NCBI GenBank assembly: GCA_963921335.3
Contig: CAWUFC020000001.1
Span: 1,302,001 to 1,366,000 of the forward strand
DNA from: CAWUFC02 sp963921335
Lineage (GTDB): Bacteria; Pseudomonadota; Gammaproteobacteria; Pseudomonadales; Halieaceae
Direction of reading: 5' to 3'
Length of the DNA stretch: 64,000 bases
Below the pieces are notes generated by a model. The model was not told where the DNA came from, made no database searches, and saw only the letters and a list, made by a program, of their open reading frames with translations. Within the stretch, counting starts at the first letter, position 1, and every line of letters starts with the position of its first letter. The position numbers were made by a program, and so were the translations under genes. Positions 1-8,023 of this stretch are shown piece by piece.

Positions 1-645
1 GAGAGTTACAGCTGGACTCAGGGCAGCTGGGACATCGAGAACGGCTACCGTGACTACAGTGACGACGAGCTGCCCCACCACGTGGTGGCCTACGACTTTG
101 GCGTGAAGCGCAACATCCTGCGGATGCTTACAGACCGAGGCTGCAGGCTGACCGTCGTGCCGGCGCAAACTCCCGCCAGCGAGGTGCTGGCGATGAATCC
201 CGATGGCATCTTCCTGTCCAATGGCCCGGGTGACCCCGAGCCCTGCGACTATGCCATTGCGGCCATTCAGGAAATTTTAAAGACCGATATTCCGGTGTTT
301 GGTATCTGTCTTGGGCACCAGTTGTTGGCCCTGGCCAGTGGTGCCAAAACCGTGAAGATGAAGTTTGGCCATCACGGTGCCAACCACCCTGTGCAGAACC
401 TGGATGATGGTACTGTGCTGATAACCAGCCAGAACCATGGCTTTGCCGCCGACGAGGCCAGCTTGCCCGATAATCTGCGGGTCACCCACAAATCTTTGTT
501 CGATGATAGCCTGCAGGGTATTCATCGCACCGACAAACCGGCTTTCAGCTTCCAGGGTCACCCGGAAGCCAGCCCCGGGCCGCATGATGCAGCCCCTCTG
601 TTTGACCACTTTTTGGAACTGATCGCGCATGCCAAAACGCACTGA
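1..645 (+). CDS. carA: Carbamoyl phosphate synthase small (glutaminase) subunit, 3' part
   Basis: The reading frame is open from the first base, so the N-terminal half lies outside the window and about 214 C-terminal residues are seen. This is the class I glutamine amidotransferase domain that hydrolyses glutamine and passes ammonia to CarB for carbamoyl phosphate synthesis (pyrimidines and arginine, cytosol). The nucleophile motif FGICLGHQ and the His-Glu pair in GHPEASPGPHD are both present. The stop lies 17 bases inside carB, so the two subunits are translationally coupled. Identification is secure; the start cannot be given. Confidence 0.97.
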   Translation, partial: ESYSWTQGSWDIENGYRDYSDDELPHHVVAYDFGVKRNILRMLTDRGCRLTVVPAQTPASEVLAMNPDGIFLSNGPGDPEPCDYAIAAIQEILKTDIPVFGICLGHQLLALASGAKTVKMKFGHHGANHPVQNLDDGTVLITSQNHGFAADEASLPDNLRVTHKSLFDDSLQGIHRTDKPAFSFQGHPEASPGPHDAAPLFDHFLELIAHAKTH

Positions 646-3600
646 TATCAACAGCATTCTCATCCTCGGCGCTGGCCCCATTGTGATCGGTCAGGCCTGT
701 GAGTTTGACTACTCCGGTGCCCAGGCCTGTAAAGCGCTGCGCGAGGAAGGCTTTCGGGTCATTCTGGTCAATTCCAACCCAGCTACCATCATGACCGACC
801 CGGCCATGGCGGACGCGACTTATATCGAACCCATCGAGTGGCGCACAGTTGCCAAGATCATTGAGACCGAGAAGCCCGATGCGCTGCTGCCCACCATGGG
901 TGGCCAGACTGCACTGAATTGTGCCCTGGATCTGGCTCGCGAAGGCGTGCTCGAGAAATTCGGTGTTGAAATGATTGGCGCCAGTAAAGAAGCCATCGAC
1001 AAGGCGGAAGATCGCCAGCTGTTTGACGAGGCCATGAAGCGTATTGGCCTGGAAACCCCGCGCGCAGCGCTGGCCCACAGCATGGAAGAAGCCTTCCAGG
1101 TACTGGACAGCATTGGATTCCCGGCGATTATTCGCCCCTCCTTTACCATGGGTGGTTCCGGCGGTGGCATCGCCTACAACCGTGACGAATTTGAAGAGAT
1201 CTGTGCCCGCGGCCTGGATCTGTCTCCCACCAACGAACTGCTGATCGACGAATCCCTGATCGGCTGGAAAGAGTTCGAAATGGAAGTGGTGCGGGACAAA
1301 AACGATAACTGCATCATCGTCTGCTCAATTGAGAATTTTGATGCCATGGGTGTGCATACCGGTGACTCCATCACCGTTGCTCCGGCCCAGACCCTGACGG
1401 ACAAGGAATACCAGATCATGCGCGACGCCAGCCTCGCGGTATTGCGCGAGATTGGTGTTGAAACCGGTGGCTCCAATGTGCAGTTCGGGCAGGATCCCAA
1501 AACCGGGCGCCTGGTGATCATTGAAATGAACCCACGGGTGTCACGCTCCTCGGCCCTGGCTTCCAAAGCTACCGGTTTCCCGATTGCCAAGGTCGCTGCC
1601 AAACTGGCTATTGGCTACACCCTGGATGAGCTGCAGAACGAGATTACCGGCGGCGCTACCCCGGCCTCGTTTGAGCCCAGCATCGATTATGTTGTGACCA
1701 AGATTCCACGCTTCGCCTTCGAAAAGTTTGAAGGCGCCGATCCTCGCCTGACCACCCAGATGAAATCTGTAGGTGAGGTGATGGCAATTGGTCGCACCTT
1801 CCAGGAATCTATGCAGAAAGCCCTGCGTGGTCTGGAAGTAGGCTCTTCAGGCTTTGAACACAAACTCGACATCGATGCCCCGGAAGCGAAAGACGAGCTG
1901 ATGGCAGAGATTACCAATCCGGGTGCTGACCGCATCTGGTACCTGGCGGATGCTTTCCGCGCGGGTATGAGTGTCGACGAGGTGTATCAGGCCTCCGGCG
2001 TAGATCCCTGGTTCTTGGTGCAGATTGAAGACATCGTCAGCACTGAGAACAGCCTCAAAACCCTTCAGTTGAAAGACCTTGATGCGCAGGAGATGTTCCA
2101 GCTCAAGCGCAAGGGCTTCTCCGACAAGCGGCTTGCAGTGTTGTTGAATCACAGTGAAGGCGATGTTCGTCAGCACCGGCAGGCTCTGGATATTCGCCCG
2201 GTTTACAAGCGAGTTGATACCTGTGCCGCCGAATTCGCATCCTCTACCGCATACATGTATTCCACTTATGAAGAGGAATGCGAAGCGCACGCCAGTGACC
2301 GGGACAAGATCCTGGTGCTGGGTGGCGGCCCAAACCGCATTGGTCAGGGCATTGAGTTTGATTACTGTTGCGTGCACGCGGCACTGGCCATGCGTGAAGA
2401 TGGTTATGAAACCATCATGGTCAACTGTAACCCAGAGACGGTTTCCACCGACTTCGACACCTCTGATCGTCTCTATTTTGAGCCGGTCACCCTGGAAGAT
2501 GTGCTTGAGATTGTTGATCTCGAAAAGCCCAAGGGAGTGATCGTACAGTTTGGCGGGCAGACGCCGCTGAAGCTGGCGCGTGACCTGGAAGCGGCCGGTG
2601 TGCCGATTATTGGTACCACGCCCGACGCCATTGATGAGGCGGAGGATCGTGAGCGCTTCCAGAAGATGATTCAGAAGCTGGGCCTCAAGCAGCCTCGGAA
2701 TACGACGGTTCGTTCTACCGAGGAGGCGGTGGCTGCCGCGGAGGAGATTGGTTACCCCTTGGTGGTCAGGCCTTCTTATGTGCTGGGTGGCCGGGCCATG
2801 GAGATTGTTTACCGGGAAGAGGAACTTCTGCGATACATGCGCGACGCCGTGCAGGCCTCAGAAGATTCGCCGGTACTGCTGGACCACTTCCTCAATGCCG
2901 CCATCGAGGTGGATATTGATGCGGTCAGTGATGGTGAAGAAGTTGTGATTGGCGCCATCATGCAGCACATCGAACAGGCCGGGGTGCACTCCGGTGACTC
3001 TGCCTGCGCACTGCCGCCCTACAATCTCGACGTAGCGGTGCAGGATGAAATGCGCGAACAGGTGAAGGCCATGGCCCGCGCTCTGAATGTGAAAGGCCTG
3101 ATGAATGTTCAGCTGGCCTGGCAGGACAACGAGATTTATGTGATTGAGGTGAACCCTCGCGCCTCGCGGACGGTGCCCTTTGTATCCAAATGTATCGGTA
3201 CTTCGCTGGCGAAAGTCGCTGCCCGCTGTATGGCCGGAACTACCCTGGCAGATCAGGGTTTTACCAAGGAAGTCGTGCCGCCTTACTACAGCGTTAAAGA
3301 AGCGGTATTGCCCTTCAACAAGTTCCCTGGGGTCGACCCGATCCTCGGCCCGGAGATGAAGTCCACCGGCGAAGTCATGGGCACTTCGGATACCTTTGAA
3401 AAAGCCTTTGCCAAGGCGCAGCTGGCGGCGGGTGAACTGGCACCACAGGGTGGGCTGGCATTTATCAGCGTTCGTGATGTGGATAAGAAACCTGCTATTG
3501 ATGTCGCCAAGAGTCTTGTCTCTTCAGGCTATAAGCTGTTGGCAACTCGCGGCACCGCTGCGGTCTTGCAGGAAGCAGGCGTTGAGGTTGCGCAGGTGAA

Positions 3601-3850
3601 TAAGATGCAGGAAGGTCGCCCCCACATCGTTGATATGATAAAAAACGATGAGGTGGACCTGATCATCAACACGACGGAAGGGCGGCGAGCTATCGCCGAC
3701 TCTGCGCCGATTCGCAGCAGTGCTGAACAGCACAATGTCTGCTACACCACCACACTGGCAGCCGGGTTTGCCATTTGTGGTGCCTTGAAGACGGGTGAGG
3801 ATGATACAGTGCGTCGTCTGCAGGATTTGCACGGGAGTATTAAGGCATGA
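629..3850 (+). CDS. carB: Carbamoyl phosphate synthase large subunit
   Basis: The 1073-residue product has the same length as E. coli CarB and begins MPKRTDI as that protein does. It contains two ATP-grasp halves (about residues 1-550 for bicarbonate phosphorylation and 551-935 for carbamate phosphorylation) and a C-terminal MGS-like allosteric domain (about 936-1073). Motifs seen include GQACEFDYSGAQ, MGGSGGGIAYN and NPRVSRSSALASK in the first half, and GQGIEFDYC and NPRASRTVPFVSK in the second. It starts inside the end of carA and its stop overlaps the greA start as ATGA. Carbamoyl phosphate made here feeds both UMP and arginine synthesis. Confidence 0.98.
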   Translation: MPKRTDINSILILGAGPIVIGQACEFDYSGAQACKALREEGFRVILVNSNPATIMTDPAMADATYIEPIEWRTVAKIIETEKPDALLPTMGGQTALNCALDLAREGVLEKFGVEMIGASKEAIDKAEDRQLFDEAMKRIGLETPRAALAHSMEEAFQVLDSIGFPAIIRPSFTMGGSGGGIAYNRDEFEEICARGLDLSPTNELLIDESLIGWKEFEMEVVRDKNDNCIIVCSIENFDAMGVHTGDSITVAPAQTLTDKEYQIMRDASLAVLREIGVETGGSNVQFGQDPKTGRLVIIEMNPRVSRSSALASKATGFPIAKVAAKLAIGYTLDELQNEITGGATPASFEPSIDYVVTKIPRFAFEKFEGADPRLTTQMKSVGEVMAIGRTFQESMQKALRGLEVGSSGFEHKLDIDAPEAKDELMAEITNPGADRIWYLADAFRAGMSVDEVYQASGVDPWFLVQIEDIVSTENSLKTLQLKDLDAQEMFQLKRKGFSDKRLAVLLNHSEGDVRQHRQALDIRPVYKRVDTCAAEFASSTAYMYSTYEEECEAHASDRDKILVLGGGPNRIGQGIEFDYCCVHAALAMREDGYETIMVNCNPETVSTDFDTSDRLYFEPVTLEDVLEIVDLEKPKGVIVQFGGQTPLKLARDLEAAGVPIIGTTPDAIDEAEDRERFQKMIQKLGLKQPRNTTVRSTEEAVAAAEEIGYPLVVRPSYVLGGRAMEIVYREEELLRYMRDAVQASEDSPVLLDHFLNAAIEVDIDAVSDGEEVVIGAIMQHIEQAGVHSGDSACALPPYNLDVAVQDEMREQVKAMARALNVKGLMNVQLAWQDNEIYVIEVNPRASRTVPFVSKCIGTSLAKVAARCMAGTTLADQGFTKEVVPPYYSVKEAVLPFNKFPGVDPILGPEMKSTGEVMGTSDTFEKAFAKAQLAAGELAPQGGLAFISVRDVDKKPAIDVAKSLVSSGYKLLATRGTAAVLQEAGVEVAQVNKMQEGRPHIVDMIKNDEVDLIINTTEGRRAIADSAPIRSSAEQHNVCYTTTLAAGFAICGALKTGEDDTVRRLQDLHGSIKA

Positions 3851-4323
3851 GCACTGTGCCTATGACAGTGGCCGGTGAGAAGGCCTTGCGCGAGGAGCTG
3901 GACCATCTGAAGAAGGTGGAGCGTCCCCGTATCACACAGGCCATCGCTGAGGCCCGGGAGCACGGCGACCTGAAAGAAAACGCTGAGTACCACGCCGCTC
4001 GCGAACAGCAGAGTTTTGCCGAGGGCCGCATCATGGAGATTGAGGGTAAGCTGGCGGAAGCCCAGGTGATTGACGTCACCAAACTCAACAAGACCGGCAA
4101 AGTCATCTTCGGAACCACGGTCGACCTGATTAACACCGAGACGGATGAAGAAGTGCGTTACCAGATCGTCGGTGAAGATGAGGCTGAAGTGAAAAGCAAC
4201 AAAATCTCTGTGACCTCACCGATTGCTCGTGCTCTGGTCGGCAAGGAGGAGGGTGACGTTGTCGTTGTGCGCGCTCCCGGCGGTGAGATCGAGTACGAGA
4301 TCGATCAGGTTCATCACATCTAG
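3847..4323 (+). CDS. greA: Transcription elongation factor GreA
   Basis: The 158-residue protein matches GreA in length and layout: an N-terminal antiparallel coiled coil (about 1-75) with the tip motif EHGDLKENAEYHAA carrying the acidic residues that reach the RNA polymerase active site, then a C-terminal FKBP-like domain (about 80-158). GreA stimulates cleavage of backtracked transcripts. Its ATG overlaps the carB stop by the ATGA arrangement, so it probably shares the carAB message. The carAB-greA order is common in gammaproteobacteria. It ends in TAG, showing TAG is a normal stop in this genome. Confidence 0.97.
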   Translation: MSTVPMTVAGEKALREELDHLKKVERPRITQAIAEAREHGDLKENAEYHAAREQQSFAEGRIMEIEGKLAEAQVIDVTKLNKTGKVIFGTTVDLINTETDEEVRYQIVGEDEAEVKSNKISVTSPIARALVGKEEGDVVVVRAPGGEIEYEIDQVHHI

Positions 4324-4331
4324 GCACTGCT

Positions 4332-5324
4332 TTGGCCCGGGACCTCGAGGAATTCGCGGCCATCTGCCAACAACTGGTTGGCCACACTCCAGATCGAATT
4401 GATGCTCCCGGGGGTAAGTCCCGGGATTCCCTTCGCGCTTGGTTTGGCGAGCAGAGTATGTACATCACCCAGCGCAAGCATGCTCAACGGGCCCGTTTGG
4501 AAGCCCTGGTATTGCGTCTGCTCAATGAAAAACAAGCACCTGTACCTAAACTGATCGCATGGCGTGATCACTGGATATTGCAGCAGGATGTTGGTGGTCA
4601 GCGCCTGACGGAGGCTTTGGATGCCGCCAACAAAGCGCAACAGTATCAATTGATGAACGACGCCCTGGCGGGTTTGCTGCAATGCCAGCAGGTGGCTCAT
4701 GCCTCGGGTTTGAGTAGCGAACTGGTTCAGCTGGGTACCGGGCGACCCTGGTTCGATAAATTGTTTGCCCGGCGGGAGTCAGTGTCCGACGCTCTCAATT
4801 TGTCGGCGCCCTCAGTGCTCGCGGATGAACTGGTGACACGTTTGCGCTTGCGTGAACCCCGTTTTGTGAAGTGGGATGCGCGGCCTGGCAACGCCGTGCT
4901 GAACACCTCCGGTGCCGTGCGCTGGATCGACTGGGAGCATGCCGGGGTTCGCAACGCTCTCGATGACCTGGTGTGGTGTTTGGCAGATGAATACAACCCT
5001 GTGACCGGTGATGATGAGGCGCGCTTGCTTGCGCAATGGGTGCTCGCCTTTGCTGAGGACTGGGATCTTGTTGAAGCAATGGACTACTTGCACACTTACG
5101 GGGTTCTGCACGGGCTGGTCAGGCTCGATTATATTCTTCGCTATAAGGCAGACGAAGACTGGTGGGACCACCAGCGCTGTCTGGCCCTGGACAAGGTGGG
5201 CGTGACCTATGAGCATGCGATGCAGGTATGCGCGCGTTTGCGGCGCTGGGCTGCAGCCAGTACTCTGCTATCTGATTGGGAACCCTGGCTGATACAGGTG
5301 AGCGAGGCGATTCCCGAACAGTAA
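4332..5324 (+). CDS. Aminoglycoside-phosphotransferase-family kinase-like protein
   Basis: A 330-residue protein of the phosphotransferase enzyme (APH/choline kinase) fold. The catalytic-loop equivalent reads KWDARPGNAVL and the metal-binding aspartate sits in RWIDWEHAG, so Brenner-type catalytic residues are present. The true substrate is unknown; relatives act on small hydroxylated compounds. The start given is TTG, 8 bases after greA; the first ATG (4458) would remove a stretch with family-like character, so TTG is preferred, although no strong ribosome site is visible. It probably rides on the carAB-greA transcript. Not evidence for antibiotic resistance. Confidence 0.75.
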   Translation: MARDLEEFAAICQQLVGHTPDRIDAPGGKSRDSLRAWFGEQSMYITQRKHAQRARLEALVLRLLNEKQAPVPKLIAWRDHWILQQDVGGQRLTEALDAANKAQQYQLMNDALAGLLQCQQVAHASGLSSELVQLGTGRPWFDKLFARRESVSDALNLSAPSVLADELVTRLRLREPRFVKWDARPGNAVLNTSGAVRWIDWEHAGVRNALDDLVWCLADEYNPVTGDDEARLLAQWVLAFAEDWDLVEAMDYLHTYGVLHGLVRLDYILRYKADEDWWDHQRCLALDKVGVTYEHAMQVCARLRRWAAASTLLSDWEPWLIQVSEAIPEQ

Positions 5325-5379
5325 AGCGAACACTGAGTCGAACAATAACAATAACCGGCGATAAGCCTGAGGAAAGTTC

Positions 5380-6453
5380 ATGATATTCAAGCGTACGTCT
5401 GCGCTACTGCTTTTGCTGGCGCTGTGGGGCTGTAGTCCTTCAGAAAACGCTGTGATCGATGGCTGTGAATCAACTGCAGACCTTGAGGTGATTTGCGGCT
5501 TGCAGGCGCCGGAGGATATTGCCGTGCTGCCCGGCGACCAGCTGTTGTTGCTGAGCCAGTTTGGCGGCATGGCCGGCGAGCGGGGTGGCTCCCTGGCTAT
5601 CCTGGATACGGCGAGCCGAGAGCATCGCATCGTATTCCCGGGGGCAGTTGAATATTCGGCTGACCCCCTGTGGGGGGATCTGGATTGCCGGGAGGCTCCC
5701 GACCAGGGCTTGTTCAGCCCACACGGAACCCACCTGCATCAGCTTTTAGATGGTCGCTGGCGCTTCGCGGTGGTCAATCATGGCGGCCGTGAGGCCATCG
5801 AATTGTTTGAATATATCCCCGATGCCGTAGTGGATCTGGTGTGGCGCGGGTGTGCCATGCCTGCGCCCGATAGCGCCATGAATGATGTAGTGGGTCTGGC
5901 CTCGGGTGAGATGGTGTATACCAATATGTATGCAGCCAGCGACAGCTTGGCGTTGCCAAAAACCATGCTGACTTTTGATACCGGTGAGGTCTGGCTGTGG
6001 CGCCCCGGCAGTGAACTTGAAGCCTTGCCAGGTACGGAAGGTGCGATGCCCAATGGGGTCGAAATTGATGAGCAAGGCGTTTATGTCTTCATCAATCACT
6101 ACATGAATAACCGAGTACTGAAATACGATCTGGCCAACAGGGAAGTGGTGGGCAGCGCAGTTGTGCCGAGCCCCGACAACAGCGCTTGGGCGCCTGATGG
6201 TCGCCTTTGGGTGGCCTCGCACGTCGCCGGCATCGCCGACACCCTGGCCTGTTTCTCGGATCAGGTCAAAACCTGTGGCAGCGCCTTCCAGATTGTTGCC
6301 CTCGATCCTGAAACCATGGCCAATGAGATCGTGTTCGAACACGAAGGTCTGCCGATGGGGTCTGCCACGGTGGCGGTTCAGGCAGGGGATACCGTTTACA
6401 TGGGATCATATGCTGGTGACCGGCTGCTGCTGGTGCCCGCTAACAGGCTCTAG
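5380..6453 (+). CDS. Predicted lipoprotein, paraoxonase-like beta-propeller
   Basis: A 357-residue exported protein. The N-terminus is a lipoprotein signal (basic start, Leu-rich core LLLLLALWGC with Cys18 as the probable lipidated residue). The body looks like a six-bladed propeller of the paraoxonase/SMP-30 type: LFSPHGTHLH, VVNHGGREAIELFE, MNDVVGLASGEMVYTN and MPNGVEIDEQGVYV resemble the calcium-binding His and Asn loops of that family. A lactonase or arylesterase role is possible but is inference. It stands alone between the phosphotransferase and a convergent small gene, separated by a 9-bp perfect hairpin. Confidence 0.65.
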   Translation: MIFKRTSALLLLLALWGCSPSENAVIDGCESTADLEVICGLQAPEDIAVLPGDQLLLLSQFGGMAGERGGSLAILDTASREHRIVFPGAVEYSADPLWGDLDCREAPDQGLFSPHGTHLHQLLDGRWRFAVVNHGGREAIELFEYIPDAVVDLVWRGCAMPAPDSAMNDVVGLASGEMVYTNMYAASDSLALPKTMLTFDTGEVWLWRPGSELEALPGTEGAMPNGVEIDEQGVYVFINHYMNNRVLKYDLANREVVGSAVVPSPDNSAWAPDGRLWVASHVAGIADTLACFSDQVKTCGSAFQIVALDPETMANEIVFEHEGLPMGSATVAVQAGDTVYMGSYAGDRLLLVPANRL

Positions 6454-6467
6454 TGTCGCCTTGATTT

Positions 6468-6491
6468 GCCAGCTTCAGGTTTGAAGCTGGC
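6468..6491. terminator. Possible bidirectional terminator hairpin
   Basis: Perfect 9-base arms (GCCAGCTTC / GAAGCTGGC) around a 6-base loop lie between the convergent ends of the propeller lipoprotein and the small minus-strand gene, whose stop codon is inside the loop. There is no long T-run on either side, so it may work as a weak or factor-assisted terminator or as a 3' stabilising stem. Confidence 0.4.
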
Positions 6492-6825
6492 GCTCACACT
6501 GGAAATTTTTCACTTCCGCCAGCACCAGTTCGGCGATTAGCCGAATCAGGATGCCGTGGTTCTCATCGCGGATATGTTCGATAGCCGCCTGCACGGAAGC
6601 GGTTAACTGCTGGGCTTCGTTGTCTGCCAGGCTGGATGGCAGTTCTATTTCTAGTTGGTAATTTTCGGCGTTTGAATGGCGCTGATAGACATCGCGCAAG
6701 GTGCTGGCGGCAAAGTCGATGAGCTGCTCATCGGCGCCGCGCTGTGACAGCATCTGCCGCACTTGTTGTTCGAGGAAGTTAAGACCTTTCAGTTCATTGG
6801 CTGGAAACTGAAGTATTGACGCCAT
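6475..6825 (-). CDS. Conserved-looking small hypothetical protein
   Basis: A 116-residue soluble acidic protein without signal peptide or membrane segment; largely helical by composition. I do not recognise a family. The start is ATG with GGAG nine bases upstream, and codon use is like that of the neighbouring genes, which supports a real gene. It lies downstream of yhbY on the same strand but 78 bases away, so cotranscription is possible. No function is offered. Confidence 0.6.
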   Translation of the reverse strand: MASILQFPANELKGLNFLEQQVRQMLSQRGADEQLIDFAASTLRDVYQRHSNAENYQLEIELPSSLADNEAQQLTASVQAAIEHIRDENHGILIRLIAELVLAEVKNFQCERQLQT

Positions 6826-6903
6826 GCAGGGGTACTCCGTGGTTCCTCACGAACTCAGTGTACCCTAAGCTTGCACGGAGTCAGAGCCCTTTCGCGCGGT
6901 TCT

Positions 6904-7203
6904 TCAGGCGCGAATGAGGTTGGACAGGCGCGGATCTGGCTGAGGGCTGGGTTTGAGCACCAGAATGATATTGCCGATGGACTGGATCAGTTCGGCGCCG
7001 GTCTGCTCACAGAGTTCGGAGGTAATGGCGTCGCGGGCCGGTTTGCCACCTACGGCCAGCTTCACCTTGATCAGCTCATGGTCGCCAAGGGCGCGTTCCA
7101 GCTCTGCCAGCACACCCTCGCTGAGGCCATTGCCGGCTACGGTGACCACTGGATTGAGCTTGTGGCCGATGGCGCGTAGTTGTTTGTGATCTTTTTTGGA
7201 CAT
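6904..7203 (-). CDS. yhbY: CRM-domain RNA-binding protein YhbY
   Basis: A 99-residue CRM (KH-like) domain protein from the ATG at 7203; a TTG two codons upstream is the alternative. The sequence aligns well with E. coli YhbY from memory: NPVVTVAGNGLSEGVLAELE, HELIKVK, and the GNII stretch corresponding to the IGK/R loop. YhbY associates with pre-50S particles and is implicated in ribosome assembly. It is divergent from rlmE with only 75 bases between, the same pairing as yhbY-rlmE in E. coli, so the two probably share a promoter region. Confidence 0.93.
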   Translation of the reverse strand: MSKKDHKQLRAIGHKLNPVVTVAGNGLSEGVLAELERALGDHELIKVKLAVGGKPARDAITSELCEQTGAELIQSIGNIILVLKPSPQPDPRLSNLIRA

Positions 7204-7278
7204 AAACAAGTCATCCCCGCTGGGACAGGACTATGGGGGCGCGGTATTCTACAGGCGGTTATCGAGTAAATAAATCCC

Positions 7279-7902
7279 ATGGCAAAAAAGAAATCATCCA
7301 GTAAGGCCTGGCTCAAGGAGCATCGCGACGATCCCTACGTCAAACGGGCCCAGAGAGAGGGCTACCGCTCCCGAGCCTGCTATAAGTTATTGGAATTACA
7401 GGAAAAAGACCGGCTGATAAGGCCTGGCATGAGTGTGGTGGACCTCGGTTCCGCCCCCGGTGGCTGGTCACAGGTAGCGGCGGAACTGGTCGGTCACAAA
7501 GGCCGCGTGATCGCATCCGATATTTTGCCCATGGATAATCTGGCAGGCGTTGAGTTTATCCAGGGGGATTTCACCGAAGATGCCGTGTTTGAGTCGATTA
7601 CAGCTGTCATCGGCGAACAGCCGGTAGACCTTGTAATCTCTGATATGGCCCCCAATATGAGTGGTATGAACGCGGTCGATCAGCCCCGTGCCATGTATTT
7701 GGTGGAGCTGGCGCTGGACATGGCTCGGCAGGTATTGCGCCCGGGCGGCGGCTTTGTCGCCAAGGTGTTTCAGGGTGAGGGCTTTGATGAGTTGATTCGC
7801 GACTGCCGCAGCAGTTTCGGCAAGGTAGTCACGCGCAAGCCAGCGGCTTCGCGACCACGTTCACGAGAGGTATATCTGGTAGCCAGGGAGTTTAAGGGCT
7901 AG
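7279..7902 (+). CDS. rlmE: 23S rRNA 2'-O-ribose U2552 methyltransferase
   Basis: A 207-residue RrmJ/FtsJ family protein, the usual length. The SAM-binding motif is DLGSAPGGWSQVA. The catalytic K-D-K-E tetrad of the family can be picked out: Lys in RACYKLLE, Asp in ISDMAPNMSG, Lys in FVAKVFQG and Glu in SREVYL. It methylates U2552 in the A loop of 23S rRNA late in 50S assembly. Upstream of ftsH as in E. coli, but here about 120 bases with two hairpins separate the two genes. Confidence 0.96.
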   Translation: MAKKKSSSKAWLKEHRDDPYVKRAQREGYRSRACYKLLELQEKDRLIRPGMSVVDLGSAPGGWSQVAAELVGHKGRVIASDILPMDNLAGVEFIQGDFTEDAVFESITAVIGEQPVDLVISDMAPNMSGMNAVDQPRAMYLVELALDMARQVLRPGGGFVAKVFQGEGFDELIRDCRSSFGKVVTRKPAASRPRSREVYLVAREFKG

Positions 7903-7916
7903 CGGGTATACATGGA

Positions 7917-7990
7917 GCTAAATGGGCTTCTGTAGTACATTTAGCCTTCACCCGAAAGGACTGTATTAAGTCGCTCGTATTATTCGAGCG
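7917..7990 (+). promoter_or_regulatory. Two hairpins in the ftsH leader
   Basis: Between rlmE and ftsH, 8-base perfect arms at 7917-7924 and 7938-7945 (GCTAAATG / CATTTAGC) are followed by 6-base arms at 7972-7977 and 7985-7990 (CGCTCG / CGAGCG). Neither has a T-run, so they are not simple terminators. They may shape the 5' UTR of ftsH or stabilise the rlmE 3' end. I did not find a convincing sigma32 promoter. Confidence 0.4.
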
Positions 7991-8023
7991 GCGCTTTAGA
8001 GTCCGCGAAATGAGGTTAATGCC

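Noticed and set aside
4332..5324. Aminoglycoside resistance gene
   Set aside because: The fold is shared by many kinases of other small molecules, and the location behind greA indicates a housekeeping or unknown role.
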